Assembly (NCBI GenBank): GCA_965263285.1
Contig: CBDHHD010000004.1
Location: forward strand, 124,001 to 188,000
Length of the DNA: 64,000 nt
Source: JASGCP01 sp965263285
Lineage (GTDB): Bacteria; Bacteroidota; Bacteroidia; Chitinophagales; Chitinophagaceae
Reading direction: 5' to 3'
The notes below the pieces were generated by a model, which was not told the DNA's origin, ran no database searches, and worked only from the letters and a program-made list of their open reading frames with translations. Position numbers and translations under genes: made by a program. Positions 17,006 to 27,042 of this stretch are shown here, in pieces. The first letter of the stretch is position 1. Each line of letters starts with the position of its first letter.

Positions 17006-19516
17006 ATGAGTAGTGCTAATAAAATATCATATATCAATAAAAAATTTAATACCCTTCTTTTTGCTTTTCTTGTTTTATTTTTATTTTCTTGTAATAGAAG
17101 TACTTTTTTAGATTCAAGTAATATAGTTACTATAACTTTAACAGGTCGTTCTAATGTATTAATAAATACCCCTGATACACTTTTATTAACCGTAGGAGGT
17201 ACAAATGCTACAGCAAATTATTCTCTTTCATCTAATGTTAATTTGTCATATAAAAGCTCTACTCCAACAAATCTATTTCCCAATTTTGGCAATCGTATAT
17301 CAAATGATACATTTACATATACTCCTACTGATGTAGGTAATGGATATGCTACTATAACTATTACTGCAACGGATGCTTATGGAAATAAAAATTTTGCTTC
17401 TTCTGTTCTTGTAATTTCTAATGTGTTCTCTTTTTTATTAACCCCTTTTAATTCAAGAGTATCTTCTAATGGACTTATTGTTAAAGTTCCACAACTTATT
17501 ACAGCAACTATTACAAATCCTATTCCTAATTCTTTTAATGCTACGATTGTGTCGTCTAACCCAACCGATACAATCGTTTTTAAGAATCAAAAATATGGAT
17601 CAGGTCAGACGATTCCACTTGGATTAGTTACCTCAGTTGCTACTAATGCTTTTTCTTTTACTCCTAATAATGCTACCAATACTATTGCAACAATAGCATT
17701 TAATATTACTGATCAGAAGTCAAATAAAACGCTATCTGATACATTTTTTTATAGCGCCCAAAATATTTATAGTTATGCGCTTAATCCCTTTACCTCAACA
17801 ACTAATAGAGTTTCAATACCTATAGGTTCTCCTGGTACTATTAATATCCCCATTACAAGCGCTGTTCCTGGCAATACTTTTTATTTAAAATCTAATGATA
17901 CACTCACTTATAATGGGGTGAAATATAAACCGTATCCAACCGACTCTATAAGCATTGGACGAAATTTTAGTCCTACTGTTACCTTTACCCCTACCAAAAT
18001 TGGCACCAATAGTTTAGATATAATGGTTACCGATAGCATATCTAACACTACTTTTCCTGCTACTACCTATTTCTATCAAGCTATACAAAACTATAGTTTT
18101 ACTCTTTCTCCTATAACTAATGCATCAAATTTATATCCGATTGTTTTAGGTGTAAATCAGCCTATTACCGTTAATATTAAAAGTTTAATATTAGGTAATA
18201 CCTTTACCGCTAAAGCAAACGATACACTCGTATATAATGGAGTAACATATAACCCCAATAGCCTAATTAATTTTGGTACTAATGTATCACCTACGGTGTA
18301 CTTAAAGAAAACGAGTACTACGATTCCTTCTCCACTTATTATAGCTATTACCGATTCTTTATCTAAAATAACTACATCACAAAATTTCAATTATCAATTT
18401 GTGTCTGGCTTCTCATACTCTATTACACCAAGTACAGCAGCAAATTCTCCTGTGTTTCTTCCACTCCAAATTCCACAAACTATTGGTATTAATATTAGTA
18501 ATATTAAATTGCCTACTGCATCTTTTACCTTAAAAGCTAATGATACAATCTATAAAAGTGATGGAACTAAAGTATTGCCCAATACTCCATTTGATTTGGT
18601 AGGTCCTATTAGCACAAATACTACCGTTCCTATAACTTACATTCCATATAAACCATCAGGAAGTTATAGTATAACATTTACGCTTACAGAAACAGGTTCT
18701 CAAACCTCTCAAACAAGTACATTCTATTATACAATAGCTACGCCACCTTTTAAAGCTAGCATTACTACTCCTGCTGGTAATAGTATTGGTAACCAAGATG
18801 TGTTAGTGGGTGTTACTCAACGAGGTATTGATATGTCTATCAATGCTGTATCAGGAACCCCTTCTTCTGTGTCTTATAATGTTGTTCCTAATGATGCTGT
18901 TTCTGCTACCCCTTCAGGTGTTACACCTACACAATTTAATGCGGGTGATACAATTAAGTTTGGTTCTGGTGTCACTAATCCTTCATTTTTGTTTGGCAAA
19001 GCAGGTGGGACCCCTCCTGGATCAGGTGTACTTACTTTTAATGTATCTCAATCTAATATACCTTCAAAAGTATTTAATACTAATGTTAATTACTATTATT
19101 TTATTCCTTTTACATTATCACCAACGGTTTTAAATGCTGACGGCACACCGAATTCTAGTGGTAACCCGCAAAGAGGTATAGATGGTTCAAACAAAGTATT
19201 AACTATAACAGGTAACCTTCCCATACCAAATACCGGTCAGTATAATGCAAATAGCTCTCTTGCATTTACATATTTTGCTATTCAAGGATGGAATGGTATT
19301 GATCCTTCATTCTATGATAATAGCAACGGTCAGCCTATTAACATTAACGACATCGTTCCTATAACTATTTTAGCAGGTAGCTCAACTTATAGTTTTCAAT
19401 TGGGAATTAACGCTAAACCTCTGTATCAAAATGGTAGCCTAACGATACAAGCGAAATTAGAAGATAAAACTACTGGTCAAGTAATTCCCTTTACCGTATA
19501 TTTCTTGAGGCAGTAG
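17006..19516 (+). CDS. Large repeat lipoprotein, copy 1
   Basis: An 836-residue lipoprotein of unknown function. The signal ends at the lipobox LFLFSC, so it should be acylated at Cys29. The rest is built of about seven beta-rich repeats of ~100 residues, with a recurring pattern: a hydrophobic strand, a KSNDTLTYNGVKY-like turn, FTPTKIGTNS and a closing strand such as ITDSLSKITT. This pattern resembles the Ig-like fold of TraQ/DUF3872 proteins, which is an inference. Composition is rich in Thr, Ser and Asn. The gene has a close tandem copy downstream. A role as a surface or adhesion protein is plausible but not shown. Confidence 0.75.
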   Translation: MSSANKISYINKKFNTLLFAFLVLFLFSCNRSTFLDSSNIVTITLTGRSNVLINTPDTLLLTVGGTNATANYSLSSNVNLSYKSSTPTNLFPNFGNRISNDTFTYTPTDVGNGYATITITATDAYGNKNFASSVLVISNVFSFLLTPFNSRVSSNGLIVKVPQLITATITNPIPNSFNATIVSSNPTDTIVFKNQKYGSGQTIPLGLVTSVATNAFSFTPNNATNTIATIAFNITDQKSNKTLSDTFFYSAQNIYSYALNPFTSTTNRVSIPIGSPGTINIPITSAVPGNTFYLKSNDTLTYNGVKYKPYPTDSISIGRNFSPTVTFTPTKIGTNSLDIMVTDSISNTTFPATTYFYQAIQNYSFTLSPITNASNLYPIVLGVNQPITVNIKSLILGNTFTAKANDTLVYNGVTYNPNSLINFGTNVSPTVYLKKTSTTIPSPLIIAITDSLSKITTSQNFNYQFVSGFSYSITPSTAANSPVFLPLQIPQTIGINISNIKLPTASFTLKANDTIYKSDGTKVLPNTPFDLVGPISTNTTVPITYIPYKPSGSYSITFTLTETGSQTSQTSTFYYTIATPPFKASITTPAGNSIGNQDVLVGVTQRGIDMSINAVSGTPSSVSYNVVPNDAVSATPSGVTPTQFNAGDTIKFGSGVTNPSFLFGKAGGTPPGSGVLTFNVSQSNIPSKVFNTNVNYYYFIPFTLSPTVLNADGTPNSSGNPQRGIDGSNKVLTITGNLPIPNTGQYNANSSLAFTYFAIQGWNGIDPSFYDNSNGQPININDIVPITILAGSSTYSFQLGINAKPLYQNGSLTIQAKLEDKTTGQVIPFTVYFLRQ

Positions 19517-19536
19517 CTAATATAATAATAATTGTT

Positions 19537-19644
19537 ATGGAGCAAATGAAAATAATAAGTTTGCACGATTGCGATCTACTTTTGATTAATAAACAAGGTG
19601 TAGAACAAAAGATAGTAGATGTACAAGAAGAGATATGTTTTTAA
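19537..19644 (+). CDS. Possible small ORF downstream of lipoprotein copy 1
   Basis: An open frame of 35 residues starting MEQMKIISLHDCDLLLINKQ and ending in Cys-Phe, 20 bp after the lipoprotein stop. The duplicated region downstream of copy 2 carries the same start, but the frame stops after 19 residues (22499-22558). That lack of constraint, and the absence of any recognised family, make it a weak candidate; it may be a leftover of a longer gene. Confidence 0.2.
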   Translation: MEQMKIISLHDCDLLLINKQGVEQKIVDVQEEICF

Positions 19645-19667
19645 AAATGGACGAGTTTGTAAAATTT

Positions 19668-19881
19668 GGTTACATCCTTTTTTCAGGTACTAAGAGGTTT
19701 TTAATAAGTGGCAATTACTTATGTATAGGTTATTGAAAGTTGAAAATTGAAAGTTGAAAGTTGAAAGTTGTTATTTTCATATTTATCATTATGCGATCAT
19801 CCATACACTTCATTAAACCTATTGAGTTAACTAAGTAGTTACAAATGTATTTCTATTAGCACCTTAAAAAAAGATATAGCC
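19668..19881. mobile_element. Heptamer-bearing MITE, 214 bp
   Basis: Left end GGTTACATCCTTTTTTCAGG and right end CACCTTAAAAAAAGATATAG + CC are inverted relatives of the family-D terminal repeat. Inside are TTGAAAG/TTGAAAA heptamers (about 19734-19770) and the conserved block ending GAGTTAACTAAGTAGT. It lies within the duplicated unit and separates the tandem lipoprotein genes. Confidence 0.7.
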
Positions 19882-19928
19882 TTAATTGCATTAAATTATG
19901 GTAATATTTTTTTTTTATTTTTTTTTAT

Positions 19929-19936
19929 TATCTTTG
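19929..19936 (+). promoter_or_regulatory. -7 box for the second tandem lipoprotein
   Basis: TATCTTTG, matching TAnnTTTG, 34 bases before the ATG, at the same distance as in copy 1. Confidence 0.5.
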
Positions 19937-19970
19937 TTTTAAAACAATTATTTACTAATATAATTAAACA

Positions 19971-22475
19971 ATGAGTAGTGCTAATAAAATATCATATATC
20001 AATAAAAAATTTAATACCCTTCTTTTTGCTTTTCTTGTTTTATTTTTATTTTCTTGTAATAGAAGTACTTTTGTAGATTCAAGTAATATAGTTACTATAA
20101 GTTTAACAGGTCGTCCTAATGTATTAGTAAATAACCCTGATACACTTTTATTAACCGTAGGAGGCACAAATGCTACAGCAAATTATTCTCTTTCATCTAA
20201 TGTTAATTTGTCATATAAAAGCTCTACTCCAACAAATCTATTTCCCAATTTTGGCAATCGTATATCAAATGATACATTTACATATACTCCTACTGATGTA
20301 GGTAATGGATATGCTATTATAACTATTACTGCAACGGATGCTTATGGAAATAAATCTTTTGCTTCTTCTGTTCTTGTAATTTCTAATGTGTTCTCTTTTT
20401 TATTAAACCCTTTTAATTCAAGAGCAGCTTCTAATGGACTTATTGTTAAAGTTCCACAACTTATTACAGTAACTATTACAAATCCTATTCCTAATTCTTT
20501 TAATGCTACATTTGTGTCGTCTAACCCAACCGATACAATCGTTTTTAAGAATCAAAAATATGGATCAGGTCAGACGATTCCACTTGGATTAGTTACCTCA
20601 GTTGCTACTAATGCTTTTTCTTTTACTCCTAATAATGCTACCAATACTATTGCAACAATAGCATTTAATATTACTGATCAGAAGTCAAATAAAACGCTAT
20701 CTGATACATTTTTTTATAGCGCCCAAAATATTTATAGTTATGCGCTTAATCCCTTTACCTCAACAACTAATAGAGTTTCAATACCTATAGGTTCTCCTGG
20801 TACTATTAATATCTCCATTACAAGCGCTGTTGTTGGCAATACTTTTTATTTAAAATCTAATGATACACTCACTTATAATGGGGTGAAATATAAACCGTAT
20901 CCAACCGACTCTATAAGCATTGGACGAAATTTTAGTCCTACTGTTACCTTTACCCCTACCAAAATTGGCACCAATAGTTTAGATATAATGGTTACCGATA
21001 GCATATCTAACACTACTTTTCCTGCTACTACCTATTTCTATCAAGCTATACAAAACTATAGTTTTACTCTTTCTCCTATAACTAATGCGTCAAATTTATA
21101 TCCGATTGTTTTAGGTGTAAATCAGCCTATTACCGTTAATATTAAGAGTTTAATATTAGGTAATACCTTTACCGCTAAAGCAAACGACACACTCGTATAT
21201 AATGGAGTAACATATATCCCCAATAGCCTAATTAATTTTGGTACTAATGTATCACCTACGGTGTACTTAAAGAAAACGAATACTACGATTCCTTCTCCAC
21301 TTATTATAGCTATTACCGATTCTTTATCTAAAATAACTACATCGCAAAATTTCAATTATCAATTTGTGTCTGGATTCTCATACTCTATTACACCAAGTAC
21401 AGCAGTAGGTTCTCCTTTGTCTCTTATATTCCAAAACCCACAAACTATTGCTATTAATATTAGTGATATTAAATTGCCTACTGCATCTTTTACCTTACAA
21501 GCTAATGATATAATCTATAAAAGTGATGGAACTAAAGTATTGCCCAATACTCCATTTAATTTAGTAGGTCCCATTAACACAAATACTACCGTTCCTATAA
21601 CTTACATTCCATATAAACCATCAGGAAGTGATAGTATAAAATTTACGATTACAGAAACAGGTTCTCAAACCTCTCAAACAAGCACATTCTATTATACAAT
21701 AACTACGCCACCGTTTAAAGCTAGCATTACTACTCCTGCTGGTAATAGTACTAACAACCAAGATGTGTTAGTGGGAGGTACTCAACGAGGTATTGATATG
21801 TCTATCAATGCTGCACCAGGAACCCCTTCTTCTGTGTTTTATAATGTTGTTCCTAATGATGCTGTTTTTGCTAGCCCTTCAGGTGGTGCGCCTACACAAT
21901 TTAATGCCGGACAAACAATTAGTTTTGGTCCTGGTATCACCAATCCTTCATTTTTGTTTGGCAAAGCAGGTGGAAGCCCTGGATCATCGGGTACACTTTC
22001 TTTTACGGTATCTCAATCTAATATACCTTCAGCAGTATTTGATACTATTGTTAATTACTATTATTTTATTCCTTTTACATTATCACCAACGGTTTTAAAT
22101 GCTGACGGCACACCGAATACTAGTACTAACCGGCAAAATATAGTTGGGAATAACAAAGTATTAACTATAACAGGTAACCTTCCCATACCAAATACCGGCC
22201 AGTATAATGCAAATAGCTCTCTTACATTTACATATCTTACTAGCCTTACCACAGGTTTTAATCCTACATTACTTGATAATAGTAACAATAATAGTCCTAT
22301 TACCATTAAAGTACCCGTTCCTATAACTATTTTAGCAGGTAGTTCAAGTTATAGTTTTAAATTTATAGTTACTAATAATGGTCTTTCACCTGCTAATGAA
22401 GATATACAAGTGCAATTAGAAGATAAAACTACTGGTCAAGTAATTTCCTTTATTGTATATCTTGCTTGGATTTAG
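19971..22475 (+). CDS. Large repeat lipoprotein, copy 2
   Basis: An 834-residue tandem paralogue of the lipoprotein at 17006, with the same LFLFSC lipobox and Ig-like repeats. The first ~470 residues are almost identical to copy 1, many stretches without any change. Differences cluster around residues 475-500, 590-680 and the last ~90 residues, where copy 1 has YFAIQGWNGIDPSF and copy 2 has YLTSLTTGFNPTLL. The 2.97-kb duplicated unit includes the promoter and the flanking heptamer element. The pattern suggests recent duplication with diversification of the end farthest from the membrane anchor. Function is unknown. Confidence 0.75.
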   Translation: MSSANKISYINKKFNTLLFAFLVLFLFSCNRSTFVDSSNIVTISLTGRPNVLVNNPDTLLLTVGGTNATANYSLSSNVNLSYKSSTPTNLFPNFGNRISNDTFTYTPTDVGNGYAIITITATDAYGNKSFASSVLVISNVFSFLLNPFNSRAASNGLIVKVPQLITVTITNPIPNSFNATFVSSNPTDTIVFKNQKYGSGQTIPLGLVTSVATNAFSFTPNNATNTIATIAFNITDQKSNKTLSDTFFYSAQNIYSYALNPFTSTTNRVSIPIGSPGTINISITSAVVGNTFYLKSNDTLTYNGVKYKPYPTDSISIGRNFSPTVTFTPTKIGTNSLDIMVTDSISNTTFPATTYFYQAIQNYSFTLSPITNASNLYPIVLGVNQPITVNIKSLILGNTFTAKANDTLVYNGVTYIPNSLINFGTNVSPTVYLKKTNTTIPSPLIIAITDSLSKITTSQNFNYQFVSGFSYSITPSTAVGSPLSLIFQNPQTIAINISDIKLPTASFTLQANDIIYKSDGTKVLPNTPFNLVGPINTNTTVPITYIPYKPSGSDSIKFTITETGSQTSQTSTFYYTITTPPFKASITTPAGNSTNNQDVLVGGTQRGIDMSINAAPGTPSSVFYNVVPNDAVFASPSGGAPTQFNAGQTISFGPGITNPSFLFGKAGGSPGSSGTLSFTVSQSNIPSAVFDTIVNYYYFIPFTLSPTVLNADGTPNTSTNRQNIVGNNKVLTITGNLPIPNTGQYNANSSLTFTYLTSLTTGFNPTLLDNSNNNSPITIKVPVPITILAGSSSYSFKFIVTNNGLSPANEDIQVQLEDKTTGQVISFIVYLAWI

Positions 22476-22498
22476 TAGCTAATATAATAATAATTGTT

Positions 22499-22558
22499 AT
22501 GGAGCAAATGAAAATAATAAGTTTGCACGAGTACAATCTACTTTTGATTAATAAATAA
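22499..22558 (+). pseudogene. Shortened copy of the small ORF after lipoprotein copy 2
   Basis: It begins with the same ten residues as the small frame at 19537 (MEQMKIISLH) but ends at a TAA after 19 codons. It is listed only as part of the duplication. Confidence 0.2.
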
Positions 22559-22629
22559 GGTTTAGAACAAAAGATAGTAGATTTAAGAGAAGAGATATGT
22601 TTTTAAAAATGGACGAGACAGCAAAATTT

Positions 22630-22853
22630 GGCTACATCCTTTTTTCAGGTACTAAGAGGTTTTTAATAAGTGGCAATTTACTCATGTATAGGTTATTGAA
22701 AATTGAAAATTGAAAATTGAAAGTTGAAAATTGAAAGTTGTTATTTTCATACTTATCATTATATCGATCATCCATACACTTAATTAAACCTATTGAGTTA
22801 ACTAAGTAGTTGCAATTGTATTTCTATTAGTGCCTGAAAAAAAGCCGTAGTCC
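22630..22853. mobile_element. Heptamer-bearing MITE, 224 bp
   Basis: Left end GGCTACATCCTTTTTTCAGG, right end TGCCTGAAAAAAAGCCGTAG + TCC, with TTGAAAA/TTGAAAG heptamers at about 22694-22741. It is the right-hand boundary of the lipoprotein duplication and lies just upstream of the sdh promoter. Confidence 0.7.
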
Positions 22854-22890
22854 AAAAATAAATAAACAAATAAAATAATTATTTTTCATT

Positions 22891-22898
22891 TATTTTTG
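22891..22898 (+). promoter_or_regulatory. -7 box for sdhCAB
   Basis: TATTTTTG, matching TAnnTTTG, 21 bases before the sdhC ATG. It overlaps an upstream in-frame ATG at 22896, which supports the later start. Confidence 0.55.
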
Positions 22899-22919
22899 TT
22901 TTTATTTTATTACTATCCT

Positions 22920-23633
22920 ATGTCTTTTAAGCAAATATTTATTTCTTCGGTTGGAAGAAAATTAGTAATGGGTTTTACAGGATTTTTTTTAATTAGTTTT
23001 TTGATGGTTCATGCAGGACTTAATGCATGCATTTGGTGGGCTGTTATTAAGCCTTATGATCATGGAGAGATGTTTAATAAAGCAGCTCATTTTATGGGAA
23101 ATAATGTTATACCAAGAATTTTAGAAATTGGTTTATTTGTAGGTTTCATCATTCATATTGTACAAGGATATATGTTAAGTGCGATGAATATAACCAAGAG
23201 GGGGCATGGTTATGATAGGTCTTACTCAAAAGGGAGTAAATGGTATAGTCGTAGTATGGGTATATTGGGGTCACTTATTTTAATATTTTTAGTTGTACAT
23301 TTATATGATTTTTGGATTCCAAGTCGTTTTGGAGATATGGGGTTAGTTACGCCATTACCTCATATATCTTATAATCAACATAACTATCACAATTTGTATT
23401 TACAAATGTCTATTGTTTTTCAAAATGGATGGATCGTTCTTTTGTATATCATAGGATGTGTAGCTTTGGCTTATCATTTGGCACATGGTTTTTTAAGTGC
23501 TTTTAAGACAATAGGCGTGTACAACAAGCGATATCTTTGTTTGTTGCAAACATTGGGATGTGTTTTTGCTATTGTAGTGCCTTTGATATTTATTTTAATG
23601 CCATTAAGTTTTTATTTTCATTGGTTATCTTGA
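22920..23633 (+). CDS. sdhC: Succinate dehydrogenase cytochrome b subunit
   Basis: The single membrane subunit of a Bacteroidota-type succinate:quinone oxidoreductase. The 237-residue protein has five predicted hydrophobic helices and several His in helices that can bind heme b (for example IIHIVQGY, LVVHLYDFW and AYHLAHGF). It anchors SdhA and SdhB and passes electrons to menaquinone. An ATG at 22896 would add eight residues, but it lies inside the -7 box, so 22920 (MSFKQIFISSVGRK) is chosen. sdhA follows after 37 bp. The family identification is firm from sequence and gene order. Confidence 0.9.
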   Translation: MSFKQIFISSVGRKLVMGFTGFFLISFLMVHAGLNACIWWAVIKPYDHGEMFNKAAHFMGNNVIPRILEIGLFVGFIIHIVQGYMLSAMNITKRGHGYDRSYSKGSKWYSRSMGILGSLILIFLVVHLYDFWIPSRFGDMGLVTPLPHISYNQHNYHNLYLQMSIVFQNGWIVLLYIIGCVALAYHLAHGFLSAFKTIGVYNKRYLCLLQTLGCVFAIVVPLIFILMPLSFYFHWLS

Positions 23634-23670
23634 TGGAATACATTTATTTTAAAAATATATAATTATAGTT

Positions 23671-25650
23671 ATGCAATTAGATGCTAAAATTCCTGCAGGT
23701 TCATTAGAAACTAAATGGAATTTTTATAAGGGACATTGTAAGTTGGTAAGTCCAAGTAATAAAAGAAAATTAGAGGTTATTGTTATTGGTACTGGATTGG
23801 CAGGTAGTGCTGCTGCAGCTACCTTAGGGGAATTAGGGTACAAGGTTAAATCGTTTTGTTTTCAAGATTCCCCTCGTCGTGCGCATTCTATTGCTGCGCA
23901 AGGGGGAATTAATGCTGCTAAAAATTATAAAAACGATGGAGATAGTGTATATAGGTTGTTTTACGAAACAGTAAAAGGAGGAGATTATCGTTCAAGAGAA
24001 GCCAATGTGTATCGGTTAGCAGAGATAAGTGTGCAAATTATTGATCAATGCGTAGCACAAGGAGTACCTTTTGCACGAGAATATGGAGGCACTTTAGATA
24101 CCCGATCTTTTGGGGGAACACAGGTAGAAAGAACTTTTTACGCTGCAGGGCAAACAGGACAGCAGTTGCTTATTGGAGCGTATCAAGCATTAGAAAAAGA
24201 AATTGGAAGAGGTTCTGTTACGATGTATGCAAGGCATGAATTTCAAGAGTTAGTGATAAAAGATGGAAAGGCAGTAGGCATTATTGCTCGTAATCTTATT
24301 ACGGGGTCTTTAGAGCGGCATTTTGCACACGCGGTTTTGATGTGCAGCGGGGGGTATGGGAATGTATTTTATTTATCTACTAATGCAAAAGGGAGTAATG
24401 TTACAGCTGCTTGGAAAGCACATAATAAAGGAGCCTTATTTGCTAATCCTTGTTTTACACAAATTCATCCTACTTGTATTCCAGTAAGTGGAGATCATCA
24501 AAGTAAATTAACTTTGATGTCAGAGAGTTTGAGAAATGATGGTAGGGTATGGGTTCCTAAAAAAGAAAACGATCCCCGTTCTCCTCATATGATTCCTGAG
24601 GAAGATAGAGATTATTATTTGGAAAGAAGATATCCTGCTTTTGGTAATCTTGTTCCACGCGATGTGGCTTCGAGAGCTGCAAAAGAAAGATGCGATGCAG
24701 GATTTGGAGTGGGAACATCTAAAAAAGCAGTGTATTTAGATTTCAAAGATTCTTTTCTACGGTATGGCAAAGAAGCAGCGCTTGTAAAAGGTCTTATTCA
24801 TATATCAGACAAGGAGATTATTGAGTTAGGTCAGTCAATTGTAAGAGATAAGTATGGTAATCTATTTGCAATGTATGAGAAGATTACAGGCGAGAATCCA
24901 TATCAAGTGCCTATGCGTATATATCCTGCGGTGCATTATACAATGGGAGGATTATGGGTAGATTATGATTTAATGACTACCATACCTGGTTTATTTGCAT
25001 TGGGAGAAGCTAATTTTAGTGATCATGGTGCTAATAGATTAGGTGCTAGCGCACTGATGCAGGGATTAGCGGATGGCTATTTTGTAGCTCCTTATACCGT
25101 AGGTAATTACCTTGCAAATGAAATTTATAATAAGCCCATTTCTACGAGTGATATGGTATTTGAAGAAGCCGAAAGATTAGTGCAAGAGAGATTTAAGAAG
25201 TTAACAGCTATGAGGGGAACAATGAGCCCAGATAGTTTTCATCGCTTATTAGGTAAGATTATGTGGGATAAATGTGGAATGGCAAGAAATGAGACTGCTT
25301 TAAAATCTGCTATTGCTGAGATACAAGCATTAAAAAAAGATTTTTGGAAGAATGTAAAATTACCTACCTATCAAATAGATTGTTTTAATCCAGAATTAGA
25401 TAAGGCAAATCGCGTGGCCGACTTTTTGGAATTGGGAGAGCTGATGTGTATTGATGCGTTACATAGAACAGAGAGCTGTGGGGGGCATTTTAGAGAAGAA
25501 TCGCAGACACCTGAAGGAGAGGCGTTGCGAAAAGACGATGCATTTCAATATGTAGCTACTTGGGAACGAAAAGACGAACATGCTTGGGAACTTCATAAAG
25601 AGCCTTTACAATTTGATGTAGTACACCCTTCACAAAGAAATTATAAATAA
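23671..25650 (+). CDS. sdhA: Succinate dehydrogenase/fumarate reductase flavoprotein subunit
   Basis: The catalytic subunit, which oxidises succinate to fumarate in the TCA cycle. The 659-residue protein carries the FAD-binding VIGTGLAGSAAAATLG near residue 36 and the flavinylation motif RRAHSIAAQGG, whose His binds FAD covalently. The substrate region is HPTCIPVSG and AVHYTMGGLWVDYDL, and the conserved DHGANRLGASALMQG precedes the C-terminal helical domain. This is the longer SdhA form common in Bacteroidota. It is the middle gene of sdhCAB; the next start is 23 bp after its stop. Confidence 0.96.
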   Translation: MQLDAKIPAGSLETKWNFYKGHCKLVSPSNKRKLEVIVIGTGLAGSAAAATLGELGYKVKSFCFQDSPRRAHSIAAQGGINAAKNYKNDGDSVYRLFYETVKGGDYRSREANVYRLAEISVQIIDQCVAQGVPFAREYGGTLDTRSFGGTQVERTFYAAGQTGQQLLIGAYQALEKEIGRGSVTMYARHEFQELVIKDGKAVGIIARNLITGSLERHFAHAVLMCSGGYGNVFYLSTNAKGSNVTAAWKAHNKGALFANPCFTQIHPTCIPVSGDHQSKLTLMSESLRNDGRVWVPKKENDPRSPHMIPEEDRDYYLERRYPAFGNLVPRDVASRAAKERCDAGFGVGTSKKAVYLDFKDSFLRYGKEAALVKGLIHISDKEIIELGQSIVRDKYGNLFAMYEKITGENPYQVPMRIYPAVHYTMGGLWVDYDLMTTIPGLFALGEANFSDHGANRLGASALMQGLADGYFVAPYTVGNYLANEIYNKPISTSDMVFEEAERLVQERFKKLTAMRGTMSPDSFHRLLGKIMWDKCGMARNETALKSAIAEIQALKKDFWKNVKLPTYQIDCFNPELDKANRVADFLELGELMCIDALHRTESCGGHFREESQTPEGEALRKDDAFQYVATWERKDEHAWELHKEPLQFDVVHPSQRNYK

Positions 25651-25673
25651 AAAATAACTTAACCTTATTATTT

Positions 25674-26438
25674 ATGCAACACTATACCATGAATCTATCT
25701 GTTAAAGTATGGCGCCAAAAAGACAATCAATCTGCAGGAAAATTCGAAATGTATCAAGTAAAGAATATATCTTCTGAGATGAGTTTTTTAGAGATGTTTG
25801 ATATTTTAAATGAACAATTATTGCAAGAGGGTAAAGATCCAGTTTCTTTTGATCATGATTGTAGAGAGGGTATTTGTGGTATGTGCTCTATGTATATCAA
25901 TGGCAAACCACATGGTCCATGGCAAGCCAATACTACTTGTCAATTACACATGCGCGCATTTAAAGACGGAGATACAATTGTAGTAGAACCTTGGAGGGCT
26001 AAAGCCTTTCCTGTGATTAAGGATTTAATGGTAGACCGAGCTGCTTTTGATAGAATTATTCAGGCGGGTGGATATATTACGGCTAATACGGGTAGTGCAG
26101 TAGATGGCAATGCTATATTAATTGAGAAAGATAAATCAGAACTTGCTTTTGATGCTGCTAAGTGTATTGGATGCGGAGCTTGTGTAGCAGCTTGTAAAAA
26201 TAGCTCAGCTATGTTATTTGTGTCGGCAAAAGTATCTCATTTGGCATTATTGCCACAAGGCGACCCAGAAAGGAAAAGAAGAGTAAAAAGTATGGTTGCT
26301 CAGATGGATAAAGAACAATTTGGGGCTTGTACTAATACAGGCGCATGCGAAGCAGCATGCCCTAAAGAAATATCTATTACTAATATTGCTCGCTTAAATC
26401 AAGAATATATAAGAGCCGTAGTTACTGAAGAAAAGTAA
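25674..26438 (+). CDS. sdhB: Succinate dehydrogenase/fumarate reductase iron-sulfur subunit
   Basis: It carries electrons from SdhA to the membrane subunit through three iron-sulfur clusters. The 254-residue protein shows the [2Fe-2S] ligands CREGICGMC plus the later Cys in ANTTCQLH, the [4Fe-4S] motif CIGCGACVAAC, and the third cluster motif CTNTGACEAACPKE. The first ATG (MQHYTMNLSVKVW) is used; Met6 at 25689 is an alternative. It ends the sdhCAB operon. The following gap is a mosaic repeat element. Confidence 0.96.
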   Translation: MQHYTMNLSVKVWRQKDNQSAGKFEMYQVKNISSEMSFLEMFDILNEQLLQEGKDPVSFDHDCREGICGMCSMYINGKPHGPWQANTTCQLHMRAFKDGDTIVVEPWRAKAFPVIKDLMVDRAAFDRIIQAGGYITANTGSAVDGNAILIEKDKSELAFDAAKCIGCGACVAACKNSSAMLFVSAKVSHLALLPQGDPERKRRVKSMVAQMDKEQFGACTNTGACEAACPKEISITNIARLNQEYIRAVVTEEK

Positions 26439-26478
26439 TAACTTACTTAGCTATAATTTAGTATTCTTTTTTTGCAAG

Positions 26479-26986
26479 AGACTACATGCTTTGGTGCTAA
26501 GAGGTTTTTAATAAATGAAAATTTTGCCACTACTTGGGTATAGGTTAATATTTTATTTTTTATATCTTTTTCTTTCTTTTGTCTTGATACAAAATAAAGA
26601 AACAAAGAAAAAATCAAGCCTGCAGATAAAGAGCTACAAAAATACGGCTCGCTACGCTAGCGAGAATGAATAGGAGGCGGTTAGGTATGAATCGTTATGA
26701 TGAGCTTATCCATAGTGATCTTTTATGTACATACTTTATGCTCATCATAACGATTCATGTATAAAAACTGCCGCCTCCACATTCTCGCTGGTCGCTTCGC
26801 TCACCTCGTTTTGTAACGCTCTTTATCTGAGGGCAGTCCTCATCAGATATTTCCTATTATTTCCATGTTTATATTTATTTAATAACCCATGCTTCTATCA
26901 CCTAAAAAAAGCCGTAGCCAAAAATAAATTGGTTTTTTTAAAAATATATTATCTTTGTCGTTGCTCACTAAAAAAATCGTTATACC
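26479..26986 (+). mobile_element. Mosaic MITE: heptamer-family left end, palindrome core, family-A right end
   Basis: The first ~70 bp (CTACATGCTTTGGTGCTAAG, then AGGTTTTTAATAA) match the left ends at 19668 and 22630. The centre is the hairpin core (about 26620-26830). The right end TGCTCACTAAAAAAATCGTT + ATACC at 26962-26986 is a family-A terminus. The outward promoter is kept (TTG 26929-26931, TATCTTTG 26950-26957) and points to the lipoprotein gene at 27121. Confidence 0.65.
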
Positions 26987-27042
26987 ATTTTTTATATCTT
27001 TTTCTTTCTTTTGTCTTGATACAAAAGAAAGATTCAAGTAAC

